Shown here one piece after another: positions 50,526 through 60,317 of a stretch of DNA of 64,000 nucleotides. A program made the position numbers and the translations under genes. The notes under the pieces are model-generated. The model saw only the letters and a list, made by a program, of their open reading frames with translations, searched no databases and had not been told where the DNA came from. The DNA lies in NCBI GenBank assembly GCA_002353935.1, contig DEKP01000011.1:5799-69798 (forward strand), written 5' to 3'. Numbering within the stretch: the stretch's first letter is position 1; every line of letters starts with the position of its first letter. The stretch is from Ruminococcaceae bacterium UBA2719 (GTDB lineage Bacteria; Bacillota; Clostridia; Oscillospirales; Acutalibacteraceae).

Positions 50526-51462
50526 TAATTTTGGAAGGAAAATAGAATATCTGCGTCTCTCAGTTACTGATTTATGCAATTTACGCTGCATTTACTGTAT
50601 GGATGAAAACGGCGTTTATAAGAAAAATCACTTCGATATACTAAGCATCGAAGAAATGACTGATATAATCAAATGTTCGTATGAACTGGGTATAAAAAAG
50701 GTGCGCCTTACCGGAGGAGAACCGCTGTTAAGGCGCGGTATATTTGCTCTGTGCGAAAACATCAAAAACATCGATGAGAATATTGAGCTTACAGTCACCA
50801 CAAACGGCACTATGCTCGAAAAATTTGCAAAACCGTTAAAGGACTCGGGCGTAGACAGACTAAACATAAGTCTTGATACGTTGGATAAAGAAAAATATAA
50901 ACAAATCACACGCATAGGTAATATTGATGATGTAATCAACGGTATAAAAAAAGCTAGTGAGGTTGGTTTTAAAAACACAAAAATTAACACGGTTTTACTA
51001 GGAAATATTAACACCAACGAAATCAAAGCTCTTGCAGAACTTACTAAAACTCAAGATATATGCGTAAGGTTCATAGAGCTTATGCCAATGAATATATGTA
51101 AAGACTGGAACAAAGAGCGCTTTGTCTCAGCATCAATCGTCACTGACGTTATCAAAAATCTTGTTTATATAGGAAATATCGGCGTATCAAAATTATATAA
51201 AATAGAAGGCTATAAGGGGAGCATCGGTCTAATAAGCCCAATGAGTCATGCTTTTTGTGATAAATGTAATAAAATCCGTGTTACTGCTGACGGAAAATTA
51301 AAAACTTGTCTACACTCTGCCGAGGAAGTAACGCTCAAAGGATTGCCGCACAATGAGCTAAAACAAGCTATTAAAACAGCAATTTTAGACAAGCCTATGA
51401 AACATAATTTGTATCTTTTTAAAAGCGAAACAAATCGAAACATGAACGAAATCGGAGGATAA
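50515..51462 (+). CDS. moaA: GTP 3',8-cyclase MoaA
   Basis: 315 aa from ATG 50515 (ATGATG, 50518 equally possible; the GTG at 50509 is less likely). Radical-SAM cluster CNLRCIYC (Cys21, Cys25, Cys28), TGGEPLLRR, and the C-terminal second cluster CDKCNKIRVTADGKLKTCL. It converts GTP to 3',8-cyclo-GTP, the first step of molybdopterin synthesis. Overlaps modC; moaC::MOSC starts 3 bases later. Confidence 0.95.
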   Translation: MMIDNFGRKIEYLRLSVTDLCNLRCIYCMDENGVYKKNHFDILSIEEMTDIIKCSYELGIKKVRLTGGEPLLRRGIFALCENIKNIDENIELTVTTNGTMLEKFAKPLKDSGVDRLNISLDTLDKEKYKQITRIGNIDDVINGIKKASEVGFKNTKINTVLLGNINTNEIKALAELTKTQDICVRFIELMPMNICKDWNKERFVSASIVTDVIKNLVYIGNIGVSKLYKIEGYKGSIGLISPMSHAFCDKCNKIRVTADGKLKTCLHSAEEVTLKGLPHNELKQAIKTAILDKPMKHNLYLFKSETNRNMNEIGG

Positions 51463-51465
51463 AAA

Positions 51466-52377
51466 ATGGATTTTTCACACTTTAATGATCAAGGACGAGC
51501 TAAAATGGTCGATGTCACACAAAAAGATGAAACCTACCGTATAGCAAAAGCCGGCGCTAAAGTTAAAGTAAACTCCGCTACTATGCAAAAAATTAAATCG
51601 GGTGGAATAAAAAAAGGAGATGTGCTCGCAGTTGCACAAGTCGCAGGAATAATGGCAGCTAAAAAAACATCCTATACAATTCCAATGTGCCATCCGATAA
51701 TGATTAGCGGAGTTGATATAAATTTCAAGTTAACAAATAACGAAATCAATATAATATCTACTGTTAAATGTAAGGGTGCTACGGGAGTGGAAATGGAAGC
51801 GCTAAATGCCGCTTGTACTGCCGCTTTAACTATATATGATATGTGCAAGTCTGTTCAAAGAGATATTGAAATAACCGATATCATGCTCTTAGAAAAAAGC
51901 GGTGGAAAATCCGGAATATTTAAGAGAGACAATAAAAACGCAACTGTACTGTCTACTTGCATAAGCGAACAAAAGGGAACTAAAAAGCACGAAGTTCCCT
52001 TTGTTGAGTTAAAAAATGACTACGGTATAATCGGTGACGCTCATGCAGGTAAGTGGCACAGACAAATAAGCCTGCTTGCAAACGAGAGTATCGATACTAT
52101 TCGACAAGCCGGTGTAGTTGTAAGCGCAGGTGACTTTGCAGAAAACATTCTAACACAAGGTATTAATCTAAAAGAACTTACTATAAATACCAAAATAAAA
52201 ATAGCAGATACTATTTTGCAGGTTACTCAAATCGGTAAAGAATGTCACACTGACTGCGAAATAAAAAAAACAGTCGGCAAATGTGTTATGCCAACCGAAG
52301 GCGTTTTTGCCAAAGTAATAAAGGGCGGAAAAATACAAAAAGGTGATGTTATAGAAATCATAAAGGAAGATATTTGA
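51466..52377 (+). CDS. moaC: MoaC-MOSC fusion protein
   Basis: 303 aa. Residues 1-155 are MoaC (KMVDVTQK, PMCHPI, KCKGATGVEMEALNAA, DMCKSV), which completes cyclic pyranopterin monophosphate. Residues about 160-303 are a MOSC domain (GDAHAGKWHRQISLL, AGDFAENILTQGI, ECHTDCEI), a molybdenum-cofactor sulfur-carrier type fold. The fusion joins an early synthetic step with a late cofactor-handling domain. GGAGG upstream of ATG; the stop is 1 base before the next start. Confidence 0.92.
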   Translation: MDFSHFNDQGRAKMVDVTQKDETYRIAKAGAKVKVNSATMQKIKSGGIKKGDVLAVAQVAGIMAAKKTSYTIPMCHPIMISGVDINFKLTNNEINIISTVKCKGATGVEMEALNAACTAALTIYDMCKSVQRDIEITDIMLLEKSGGKSGIFKRDNKNATVLSTCISEQKGTKKHEVPFVELKNDYGIIGDAHAGKWHRQISLLANESIDTIRQAGVVVSAGDFAENILTQGINLKELTINTKIKIADTILQVTQIGKECHTDCEIKKTVGKCVMPTEGVFAKVIKGGKIQKGDVIEIIKEDI

Positions 52378-52378
52378 A

Positions 52379-53395
52379 ATGAAAGTTATAAAAACTACCG
52401 ACGCTGCAGGTCATGTATTATGTCATGATCTGACACAGATTATCCCGGGCGAATATAAAGGAGCAAAATTTAGAAAAGGACATATCGTTACAAAAGAAGA
52501 TATCCCCCTGCTTCTCTCGATGGGAAAAGAAAATTTGTACGTTTTTGAACTTGAAGAAAATATGCTGCACGAAAACGACGCAGCGAAAATTCTGTGCAAA
52601 ATCTGCAAAGGCGATAACATAATTCAAAGTGATGTTAGAGAAGGAAAAATTGAGCTAAAATCCGAAATCACAGGTCTATTCACCGTTGATACAGAAAAGT
52701 TGAAAAGAATAAACTCTATCGATGAAATAATCATAGCAACAAGAAAAGCAAACACAATGGTCAAAAAAGGTGATAAACTTTGCGGTACTAGGGTTATTCC
52801 TCTCGTCATAAACAAAGAAAAAATGAAAGACGCTGAAAAAATCGGTAACAACACTCCCCTGTTAAATGTTAGACCTTTCACTTTAAAAAACGCCGGAATC
52901 GTTAACACCGGCAGCGAAGTATATAACAAAATAATTGAAGATAAGTTCACTCCTATATTAATTAAAAAACTAAAAGCCTACGGTATTGATGTTAAAATCC
53001 ATATAACGACCGACGATAATATTGAAAACATAAAAAACGCTATATCAAAAGCCAGAGAAGGCACCGATATAGTTTTATGTACCGGAGGAATGAGTGTTGA
53101 TCCTGATGACAATACGCCGGGCGCAATTAAACAAAGCGGCGCTGATATCGTAACTTACGGAGCGCCTGTTTTACCAGGAGCGATGTTTTTGCTTGGTTAC
53201 TTTGATGACGGAGTTCCTGTACTTGGTTTACCCGGCTGCGTTATGTATGCAAAAGCTACGATATTTGATCTTGTTATGCCGAGAATAGCCGCCTCGGTTA
53301 GAATGAATAAAGAAGATTTTATAGAATACGGCGAAGGCGGACTGTGTTTAGGCTGCAAAGAATGTCAATATCCGCTGTGCCCATTTGGAAAGTAG
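52379..53395 (+). CDS. MoeA-like molybdopterin-binding protein
   Basis: 338 aa, shorter than MoeA (about 400). The C-terminal MoCF-binding domain is clear (LCTGGMSVDPDDNTPGAI, GAPVLPGAMFLLGYFDDGVPVLGLPGCVMY). The N-terminal 170 residues are only loosely MoeA-like. It ends in a cysteine-rich tail (CLGCKECQYPLC), suggesting a metal or Fe-S site not present in MoeA. Probably handles molybdate insertion or molybdopterin. Confidence 0.8.
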   Translation: MKVIKTTDAAGHVLCHDLTQIIPGEYKGAKFRKGHIVTKEDIPLLLSMGKENLYVFELEENMLHENDAAKILCKICKGDNIIQSDVREGKIELKSEITGLFTVDTEKLKRINSIDEIIIATRKANTMVKKGDKLCGTRVIPLVINKEKMKDAEKIGNNTPLLNVRPFTLKNAGIVNTGSEVYNKIIEDKFTPILIKKLKAYGIDVKIHITTDDNIENIKNAISKAREGTDIVLCTGGMSVDPDDNTPGAIKQSGADIVTYGAPVLPGAMFLLGYFDDGVPVLGLPGCVMYAKATIFDLVMPRIAASVRMNKEDFIEYGEGGLCLGCKECQYPLCPFGK

Positions 53396-53404
53396 GTATT
53401 TATT

Positions 53405-53881
53405 TTGTATAAAGCTTCGATTATTACTGTCAGCGACAGAGCCTATAATAAAATATATGAGGACAAATCGGGTCCGGCAATAGCAAAAATGCTCAATGAA
53501 TGTGGATATGAGATCAAAAAATCTGTTATCGTTCCCGATGAAATTAATATGATAATCGCTGCGCTAAAAAGCTGCGTTCAAGATAAAACAGAGTTGATCA
53601 TAACAACCGGCGGTACGGGCTTTTCTAAACGCGATGTTACAGTTGAAGCAACACAAGAAGTGATAGAAAAAAACGCTCCCGGAATTGCAGAATATATGCG
53701 CCAAAAATCTATGGAAATCACCCCCAGGGCAATGCTTTCGCGCGGTATAGCCGGTATAAAAGATGATTCTTTGATTATCAACTTACCGGGCAGCGTAAAA
53801 GGTGCAACGGAAAATTTAGGCTTTGTTCTCCCCTATCTTAAACATGGCCTTGATATTCTAAAAGGGTTAGGTGAATCTTAA
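53405..53881 (+). CDS. MogA/MoaB-type molybdopterin adenylyltransferase
   Basis: 158 aa, TTG start (GTAGG upstream). The MoCF domain has TTGGTGFSKRDVTVEAT and INLPGSVKGATENL. Adenylates molybdopterin ahead of metal insertion. Last gene of the operon; a strong terminator follows. The moaD, moaE and moeB genes are not in this window, so cofactor synthesis must be completed elsewhere. Confidence 0.9.
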   Translation: MYKASIITVSDRAYNKIYEDKSGPAIAKMLNECGYEIKKSVIVPDEINMIIAALKSCVQDKTELIITTGGTGFSKRDVTVEATQEVIEKNAPGIAEYMRQKSMEITPRAMLSRGIAGIKDDSLIINLPGSVKGATENLGFVLPYLKHGLDILKGLGES

Positions 53882-53909
53882 TTTATACAAATTCATAAAA
53901 TATAAAGCT

Positions 53910-53948
53910 AAAACCCGCCTGCGCATTTATTTTACGCAGGCGGGTTTA
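53910..53948. terminator. Bidirectional terminator
   Basis: A 14-bp stem (53910-53923 with 53935-53948, core AACCCGCCTGCG) between the molybdenum operon and the converging ackA. Confidence 0.9.
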
Positions 53949-54028
53949 ATTATAATATTAAATGAGAATTAATTTAATATGTTTTTATAATTCTTTATAA
54001 GCGAAATTGCAAAATAGTGATATTAAAA

Positions 54029-55237
54029 TTAAAGTTTTTCAACTATATTCTTGGTATCTCTGGCGATAGCAAGTTCTTCATTAGTAGCAATAAGCTCTAC
54101 TGGAATTGAAGAATCCTCGGTTGATAGTCGGCCTGTACGACCATGGATAGCACTATCGTTAAATTCTTTATCAATTTTAACACCTAAAAAGTCAAGATAC
54201 TCGCAAACCTTTTCGCGAAGTCTGGGCTGATTTTCGCCTAAGCCGGCTGTAAATACGATACCGTCACAGCCTCCTAAAGCTACCCAATATGCGCCAATGT
54301 ACTTAGCTATTTGATAATAAAGCATTTCGTGAGTTAATATCGCACGTTCATTGCCGTCAGCCTCTGCCTGTGAAATATCGCGATCATCTGATGATATACC
54401 CGAAATACCGAGCATGCCCGACTTTTTATTTAACAACTCGCTCATTTGAGCCGGTGTTAAATTATCTTTTTCTGCTATAAAAGTAACTACCGACGGATCA
54501 AGGCAGCCCGAACGTGTACCCATCATAATTCCGTCAAGGGGAGTTAGTCCCATAGACGTATCAATAACTTTGCCGTTCTTTATAGCAGTAATTGATGATC
54601 CGTTGCCTATATGACAAGTAATCAACTTCAGATCTTTTATATCTTTTCCGAGAATTTTTGCCATTTCATGGGATACATAGCGATGAGATGTACCATGTGC
54701 ACCGTAGCGGCGAACTGCATATTTTTCATAATACTCATAAGGAACAGCATACATATAAGCTTTTCTGGGCATGGTAGAATGAAAAGCAGTATCAAACACT
54801 GCAACCATAGGAACTTGGTCGCCAAACACCTGTTTACAACCTCTGATTGCCTGAACATGACCTTTATTATGCAGTGGAGCAAGCGGAATCAGGCTTTCTA
54901 TACCTTTAAGCACCTCATCTGTAATAAGCTCAGGATCTGAGAACAAAGCTCCTCCCTGGACGATGCGATGACCGATTGCAGATACTTCATCAAGATTCTT
55001 GATAACGCCGTATTCTTCGCTCATAAGCGCGTCTTTTACCGCTAAAAACGCCTGAGCATGATCCGGCATAGACATTTCTTTTGTAAAAGCTCTGCCATCT
55101 GCGGTTTTGTGACCGATAAACGAGCCTTCGGTACCGATACGCTCACAGTTTCCTTTCGCTATCATCTCTTCGCTTTCCATATCTATCAGCTGATATTTCA
55201 GAGATGAGCTGCCTGCATTGATTACAAGAATTTTCAT
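54029..55237 (-). CDS. ackA: Acetate kinase
   Basis: 402 aa from the ATG at 55237 (AGGAGGT 7 bases upstream); the frame extends 36 codons further without a ribosome site. N-terminal VINAGSSSLKYQL, HRIVQGG, the FDTAFH and GAHGTSHRYVS motifs, GMMGTRSG and GGCDGIVFTAGLGEN are all intact. Converts acetyl phosphate and ADP to acetate and ATP. No pta is adjacent. Confidence 0.97.
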   Translation of the reverse strand: MKILVINAGSSSLKYQLIDMESEEMIAKGNCERIGTEGSFIGHKTADGRAFTKEMSMPDHAQAFLAVKDALMSEEYGVIKNLDEVSAIGHRIVQGGALFSDPELITDEVLKGIESLIPLAPLHNKGHVQAIRGCKQVFGDQVPMVAVFDTAFHSTMPRKAYMYAVPYEYYEKYAVRRYGAHGTSHRYVSHEMAKILGKDIKDLKLITCHIGNGSSITAIKNGKVIDTSMGLTPLDGIMMGTRSGCLDPSVVTFIAEKDNLTPAQMSELLNKKSGMLGISGISSDDRDISQAEADGNERAILTHEMLYYQIAKYIGAYWVALGGCDGIVFTAGLGENQPRLREKVCEYLDFLGVKIDKEFNDSAIHGRTGRLSTEDSSIPVELIATNEELAIARDTKNIVEKL

Positions 55238-55283
55238 ATTTTTACCTCCTGTTATTGAAAAATGCCAAAATATCACATATACT

Positions 55284-55312
55284 ATAATAGTACTTTTAAA
55301 TAACTTTTTCAA
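55284..55312 (-). promoter_or_regulatory. ackA promoter
   Basis: On the minus strand TTGAAA (55307-55312), 17-bp spacer, TATTAT (55284-55289). On the plus strand TATAAT at 55283-55288 may serve tmcAL, so the divergent promoters overlap. Confidence 0.6.
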
Positions 55313-55337
55313 GTGTTTTTGCAAAAGAGGTGACTGT

Positions 55338-56477
55338 GTGAACAAAGCAGGAGTTATTTGTGAATTTAATCCCTTTCACAACGGACATAAATTTCTTTTA
55401 CAGAATATAAAAAGCAATTATGCAGACGATATAATCTGCATAATGAGCGGTCATTTTGTACAAAGAGGCGATATTGCTATTTGTGATAAATATACAAGAA
55501 CCAAAGCCGCTTTAAATAACGGCGCAGACATGGTTGTTGAACTGCCAACCGTTTATGCTGTTTCAAACTCTAATATTTTTGCCGAAAATGGAGTACTTAT
55601 GGCAAAATCTCTTGGTTGCGATATACTATGCTTCGGAGCAGAAGACAAGCTTGATGACCTTTTGAAAATCTCAGAATTTTTAGAAAGTTATGATGCTCAA
55701 AATATAATAAAAGAACAAATGACAAACGGCGAATACTATCCAAAGGCTCTATATCACGCAATAAAGCAAACACAGGGAGAAGATTTAGCCAATATAAGTA
55801 AAAAACCAAATAATATTCTTGCTTTAGAATACATATCTGCATGCAAAAAACACAACATAAAACCTATTGCAATAAAACGAACAGGCACCAACCATGACAG
55901 CGAAAAAACTGTTGATATATACACAAGTGCATCAAATATAAGAAAAATGATAAAAAACGGAGAAAGCTACGAAAATTTTACTCCAATGAAAATAAAAAAC
56001 TACGCCGAACTTGAAAAAATAGAAAGCGCAATACTATATAAAATAAAAACTTCATCTGCAGAAGAATTAAAAAATCTTGCAGATATCAACGAGGGTTTAG
56101 AAAACAGAATAATAAAAATTGCTAGAAGCAAAAATTCTATAAACGAATTATTATCTGCTCTAAAAACAAAAAGATATACCCACGCTCGATTAAGGCGAAT
56201 ACTAATATACTCCCTGCTTGCAATAAGCAACGAAATGCAACACACCCCCGTTCCTTATATCAGAGTGTTGGGAATCAACAAAAACAAAACATATTTAATG
56301 AAGAGCTGGGATTTGCCCTTGATAACAAAGGTTTCAAGGGGATATAAAGCCCTCAACTTCAATGCTCAAAAGATTTTTAACGTGGATATAAAAACAAGTG
56401 AAATCTTTTCCATAGCTCTACAAAGCAAAAGTAATATTTCTTTAAACGAATTTAGTCAACAAATAATTAAAGTGTAA
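55338..56477 (+). CDS. tmcAL: tRNA(Met) cytidine acetate ligase TmcAL
   Basis: 379 aa from a GTG at 55338 (AGAGGTG upstream); the frame upstream overlaps ackA's leader. Nucleotidyltransferase motif FNPFHNGH (about residues 10-17), SGHFVQRGDIAI, KYTRTKAALNNGAD, FGAEDK and the C-terminal helical region with RVLGI. Uses acetate and ATP to form N4-acetylcytidine at the wobble base of elongator tRNA-Met. It diverges from ackA, the acetate-producing kinase. Confidence 0.9.
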   Translation: MNKAGVICEFNPFHNGHKFLLQNIKSNYADDIICIMSGHFVQRGDIAICDKYTRTKAALNNGADMVVELPTVYAVSNSNIFAENGVLMAKSLGCDILCFGAEDKLDDLLKISEFLESYDAQNIIKEQMTNGEYYPKALYHAIKQTQGEDLANISKKPNNILALEYISACKKHNIKPIAIKRTGTNHDSEKTVDIYTSASNIRKMIKNGESYENFTPMKIKNYAELEKIESAILYKIKTSSAEELKNLADINEGLENRIIKIARSKNSINELLSALKTKRYTHARLRRILIYSLLAISNEMQHTPVPYIRVLGINKNKTYLMKSWDLPLITKVSRGYKALNFNAQKIFNVDIKTSEIFSIALQSKSNISLNEFSQQIIKV

Positions 56478-56497
56478 ACAATATTTTTTATCAACAT

Positions 56498-56536
56498 AAA
56501 AAGGTTCGCAAACCCACTGTGGTTTACGAACCTTTT
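56498..56536. terminator. Bidirectional terminator
   Basis: A stem of about 16 bp (56498-56514 with 56521-56536, core AAAGGTTCG) with one mismatch, between tmcAL and the converging carboxyltransferase operon. Confidence 0.85.
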
Positions 56537-56554
56537 GTATAATTCAATTTAAGA

Positions 56555-57955
56555 TCAAACAGGATGAACCTTGTTCTTAAAATCAACTTTATCAGAATTA
56601 ATCCCAACCTTTTTATTGCGACGTTTTTCAAAGAAATCAATCGCTACCTTCGGGAATTGGGCATAGGATAAAACGTCTTCTTCCTGTTCAATATATTGAG
56701 GAATCTCTGATTTAAGCTTTTCAAGCTCCGGTTCAAGAAGGTCTGCCGGTCGACAGTCGACAGGAGTAATATCTCCTATGATTTTAGTCCTAAACTCCGG
56801 ATCAATAGGCATAGGAGTTGTACCGTATTTTCCTGCTACAAGGTCTTTAAATTCATTTGTACACATTTTGTAGCGTTCTCCTGTGATTACGTTAAATACA
56901 GCCTGAGTACCGACAATCTGTGATGTAGGAGTTACAAGCGGCGGATAGCCGGAATCTTTTCTTACTCTTGGAACTTCTTCTAAAACTTCGTTTAATTTAT
57001 CCTCTTTACCGGCTTGTTTTAATTGTGACAAAAGGTTAGATAACATTCCGCCGGGCACCTGATATATAAGAGCGTTAGCATTGGTCGCAAGCATCTTAGG
57101 ATCAAGAAGACCGTTTTTGATATATTTCTCACGCAAAGTCATGAAGTACGAACGAATATCGTTTAGTTTTTGCAAATCAAGTCCAGTATCATATTCACTG
57201 CCTAAAAGAGCCGCAACCATAGACTCTGTAGGCGCATGCGACGTACCTAAAGCAAGCGGAGAAATAGCAGTATCTATCATATCTACCCCTGCTTCAACGC
57301 CTTTTAAAAGACACATAGAAGCAAGCCCCGATGTATAATGTGTATGAAGCTGAATCGGCAAGTCTACAGCTTCTTTGATTGCTTTTACCAGTTTCTCGGT
57401 ACGATAAGGAGTGAGTAAAGCCGCCATATCTTTGATACAAATGCTATCTGCACCTGCATCGGCTATTCTTTTAGCATACTCAACATAATACTTATCTGTA
57501 AACACCGGACCTGTAGTATAGCTGATAGCTACCTGAGCATGAGCTCCCTCTCGCTTTGCAGCTTTTATAGCGGTTTGAAGATTTTTAATATCGTTAAGCG
57601 CGTCAAAAATTCTAATTATATCAATACCGTTGGCAACAGAACGCTGAACAAAATACTCTAAAACATCGTCAGCATAATGACGGTATCCAAGCATATTTTG
57701 CCCTCTGAACAACATCTGAAGCTTAGTGCTCTTAACATGAGAGCGTATGGTTCTCAATCGCTCCCACGGATCTTCATCAAGAAATCTTAAACAACTGTCA
57801 AAGGTCGCGCCACCCCAACACTCCAGAGAATAAAATCCGATTTTATCCATATCTTCTAAGATAGGAAGCATCTCTTCTGTTGTCATACGGGTAGCTATAA
57901 GCGACTGGTGAGCGTCTCTTAATGCTGTTTCTGTAATTTTTATAGGTTTAGCCAT
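56555..57955 (-). CDS. oadA: Oxaloacetate decarboxylase alpha / pyruvate carboxylase B-type carboxyltransferase
   Basis: 466 aa. HMGL-like TIM barrel with TALRDAHQS, ECWGGATFDSCLRF, RGQNMLGYRHY, KDMAALL and the LHTHYTSG metal-site block, then the PYC-OADA domain (after about 300, VTPTSQIVGTQAV). Transfers the carboxyl group between oxaloacetate/pyruvate and biotin. The biotin carrier is a separate protein encoded 17 bp upstream. Confidence 0.88.
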   Translation of the reverse strand: MAKPIKITETALRDAHQSLIATRMTTEEMLPILEDMDKIGFYSLECWGGATFDSCLRFLDEDPWERLRTIRSHVKSTKLQMLFRGQNMLGYRHYADDVLEYFVQRSVANGIDIIRIFDALNDIKNLQTAIKAAKREGAHAQVAISYTTGPVFTDKYYVEYAKRIADAGADSICIKDMAALLTPYRTEKLVKAIKEAVDLPIQLHTHYTSGLASMCLLKGVEAGVDMIDTAISPLALGTSHAPTESMVAALLGSEYDTGLDLQKLNDIRSYFMTLREKYIKNGLLDPKMLATNANALIYQVPGGMLSNLLSQLKQAGKEDKLNEVLEEVPRVRKDSGYPPLVTPTSQIVGTQAVFNVITGERYKMCTNEFKDLVAGKYGTTPMPIDPEFRTKIIGDITPVDCRPADLLEPELEKLKSEIPQYIEQEEDVLSYAQFPKVAIDFFEKRRNKKVGINSDKVDFKNKVHPV

Positions 57956-57972
57956 AACAAAACTTCCTTTGC

Positions 57973-58344
57973 TTATGATAATGTTACAAGCGTTGCACCT
58001 GTATCAACGCTTTCACCTTTTTGTACATTGACTGTGGCAACTGTTCCGTCGCTTGGTGCTTTAATCTCATTTTCCATTTTCATGGCTTCCAAAACAACAA
58101 GAACTTCGCCGGATTTAACACTTTGACCTGCTGTTACATTAACAGAAAGAATCGTTCCCGGCATAGGAGCATTTACAGGTTTTGCATCTGCAGGAGCTGC
58201 AGCTTTTGCCGCAGAAGAAGGAGCCGCTTTAGCTGCCGGAGCCTGAAGTGGAGCTGATGCCTGAGAGGGAGCGGCACTTTCGCCGAGTTCTTCAACTTGT
58301 ACATCATATACGTTACCGTTTACGGTAATTTTTAAATTTTTCAT
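57973..58344 (-). CDS. Biotin carboxyl carrier protein
   Basis: 123 aa. N-terminal beta strand, an Ala/Pro/Ser linker (about 27-58) and a C-terminal biotinyl domain with the modified lysine in EAMKMENE. It carries CO2 on biotin between the two carboxyltransferases encoded around it. GAAAGGAA lies upstream of the ATG. Confidence 0.93.
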   Translation of the reverse strand: MKNLKITVNGNVYDVQVEELGESAAPSQASAPLQAPAAKAAPSSAAKAAAPADAKPVNAPMPGTILSVNVTAGQSVKSGEVLVVLEAMKMENEIKAPSDGTVATVNVQKGESVDTGATLVTLS

Positions 58345-58376
58345 AAAGATTTTCCTTTCGTTGTTTAAGTAAAGTA

Positions 58377-59654
58377 TTAATTTATTGTTGAATGCTTTTT
58401 AGGCAAAGTTGAAACACGCTTTGTAGAGAGAATATTAAGAGCAGACAAAATCTTAGCTCTAGCTTCACTGTAATCATATATGATATCGTCTACATATCCG
58501 TCCTCTGCTGCCTTTTGAGCAGTTAAGTTCTCTTTTATAAATTTTTGTGCATATTCTTCCTGCTGGTCTATAGGAAGCTTTGAAATGTTTTCATCAAGAA
58601 TATATGCCGCCGCCTTAGGCGATACGGGAGAAACAACAGCTGCGTTCAAAGCATACACAAAATCGCAGGATGTTGAAGCTAATGCTATATATACCACACC
58701 GATTGCCTGACCGGTAATCAGCGATATCTTAGCGGTTGTTGCTTCTGTATAAGCTGAGGTTACCTTAACTGCCGCATTGACCGATTTAAACGAAGCACTA
58801 TCAACAAAAGTTATCACGGGTATAGAAAACGCGTCACAAAAACGTACCATTTTACAGATTTTCTTTGCAGATTTACAATCTATTTCTTTACCGTTGGTAT
58901 TTATAATTCCGACAGGCGCTCCACCGACTCTTCCAAACGCCGTACATACATTGCCAAAATCTTTATTAACCGATAAAATTGAATCTTCGTCGGCGATATA
59001 CGAGCCTATGCAGTCGTCCGGTTTAGCCTCAAGAATTTCAAAAACCGGAGCGCAGTCCAAGTTGTTCGCTGGAAAATACGAAAGCACAGTTTTCGCTTTT
59101 TGTATACATTCCTCATCGCTGTCACATACAAAATTAGCTATTCCGTGCTCTGCATTAAACTGCGAGTCGTTATTAGAACCAACTGTGTCGACAGAGAACA
59201 CAGCGTCTTTATTCATAATAATAAAATCTGCAGAAGCTGCTGTAATTGCCGAAGTTCCAAGACAGGTTCCTAAAACAACGGAAATTTGCGGTACCACGCC
59301 GGACAAAGATGAAGCGCTTTTTAAAATATCACCATACGCTGCAAGCAGTTCATACTTTTGATCTATTCTGCCTCCGTTGCTGTTATAAAAACCTACAATC
59401 GGCGCGCCGGTTTTCAAAGCTAAAGAATATAATTTTTTAATTTTTTCGGCCTGCGCTTTGCTCATTGCTCCGCCGCAAATATCAACGTTCTGTGCAAACG
59501 CATAAACCGTCATACCGTCTACTTCGCCGTAGCCCGTAACAGCCTCAGCAAAATCACTGCTGCCCTTTAAACGAGAATCAATCTCATTAAAACTACCATC
59601 ATCAAAAAAAGATGTCAGTACATCAAGCGCAGATAATCGGTTTTCAATGCTCAT
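58377..59654 (-). CDS. Biotin-dependent carboxyltransferase subunit (MmdA/PccB-like, short)
   Basis: 425 aa from the ATG at 59654 (AGGAGG 9 bases upstream). Acyl-CoA carboxyltransferase (crotonase-like) fold: [49 protein letters not shown] and the C-terminal [35 protein letters not shown]. About 80 residues shorter than typical MmdA (about 510), mostly in the N-terminal half. First gene of the operon with the carrier and OadA, so it may form a transcarboxylase-like complex. Confidence 0.82.
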   Translation of the reverse strand: MSIENRLSALDVLTSFFDDGSFNEIDSRLKGSSDFAEAVTGYGEVDGMTVYAFAQNVDICGGAMSKAQAEKIKKLYSLALKTGAPIVGFYNSNGGRIDQKYELLAAYGDILKSASSLSGVVPQISVVLGTCLGTSAITAASADFIIMNKDAVFSVDTVGSNNDSQFNAEHGIANFVCDSDEECIQKAKTVLSYFPANNLDCAPVFEILEAKPDDCIGSYIADEDSILSVNKDFGNVCTAFGRVGGAPVGIINTNGKEIDCKSAKKICKMVRFCDAFSIPVITFVDSASFKSVNAAVKVTSAYTEATTAKISLITGQAIGVVYIALASTSCDFVYALNAAVVSPVSPKAAAYILDENISKLPIDQQEEYAQKFIKENLTAQKAAEDGYVDDIIYDYSEARAKILSALNILSTKRVSTLPKKHSTIN

Positions 59655-59750
59655 AACTATTCCTCCTGAAATCTGGATATAATACAAATCCAAAATAAGT
59701 CATTTTATATTATATCTCAAATCATTTTAAAAAACAAGAATTAAACATAA

Positions 59751-59783
59751 AAAAGTGTGCAAAATCAATTTTTGCACACTTTT
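59751..59783 (-). terminator. Terminator at the end of the scpB-rluB operon
   Basis: A perfect 14-bp stem (59751-59764 with 59770-59783, core AAAGTGTGCAAAA). Reading on the minus strand it follows the GNAT-like gene. Confidence 0.8.
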
Positions 59784-59945
59784 AAGTAAACACTGATTAG
59801 TTCGGATGTGCAAAATTTTTATCAGTTTGTTCAAACAAGTTTATCCGAATAAGCAGTTCTCATACTTAGGTATGGAATTAATTTTTAGGTAAAACGGCGA
59901 AAAAACTGCACCAAGCTGTGCATCCAAATATAATATGTAAATCAA

Positions 59946-60302
59946 TCAGTGATTACTTAATAATTTCTGAAGATTTGTAGATACTTTATCATCATTTTCA
60001 ATAAAACTGAATTGCTTTAAAGCAGCGAATAATTCTTTATTAGAACTTTCTATGTAATAACAAGAATGATTAATTCCATAAGATGCAAGCGAACGCAACA
60101 ATGCGTCATATATAACATATGTTGAACCTATTTTATTTTTAGCTTCGCTGCCACTCGTATTTATGCTAAGCGCCTCTATATTTAAAACATAATCAGTTTT
60201 ATAAAACGCTAAATAAGCTATAGCTTTATCATTTTCGCGACAAACTAAAACAGTATCACTGTTTTCAAATTTATCGGTTTTTTCAGGTAAAACTGTCAAC
60301 AT
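59946..60302 (-). CDS. Small protein of uncertain family, GNAT-like
   Basis: 118 aa from ATG 60302 with GGTGAT upstream; an in-frame ATG at 60314 has no ribosome site. The pattern VLVCRENDKAIAYLAFYKTDYVLNIEALSI followed by an alpha/beta C-terminus (DALLRSLASYGINHSCYYIESSNKELFAALKQFSF) resembles a short GNAT acetyltransferase without a clear acetyl-CoA loop. Last gene of the cluster, a few bases after rluB. Confidence 0.5.
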   Translation of the reverse strand: MLTVLPEKTDKFENSDTVLVCRENDKAIAYLAFYKTDYVLNIEALSINTSGSEAKNKIGSTYVIYDALLRSLASYGINHSCYYIESSNKELFAALKQFSFIENDDKVSTNLQKLLSNH

Positions 60303-60317
60303 AATATCACCCATACT

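Noticed and set aside
58777..59361. 194-aa plus-strand frame opposite the carboxyltransferase gene
   Set aside because: The minus-strand protein is a clear carboxyltransferase; the plus frame has no support.
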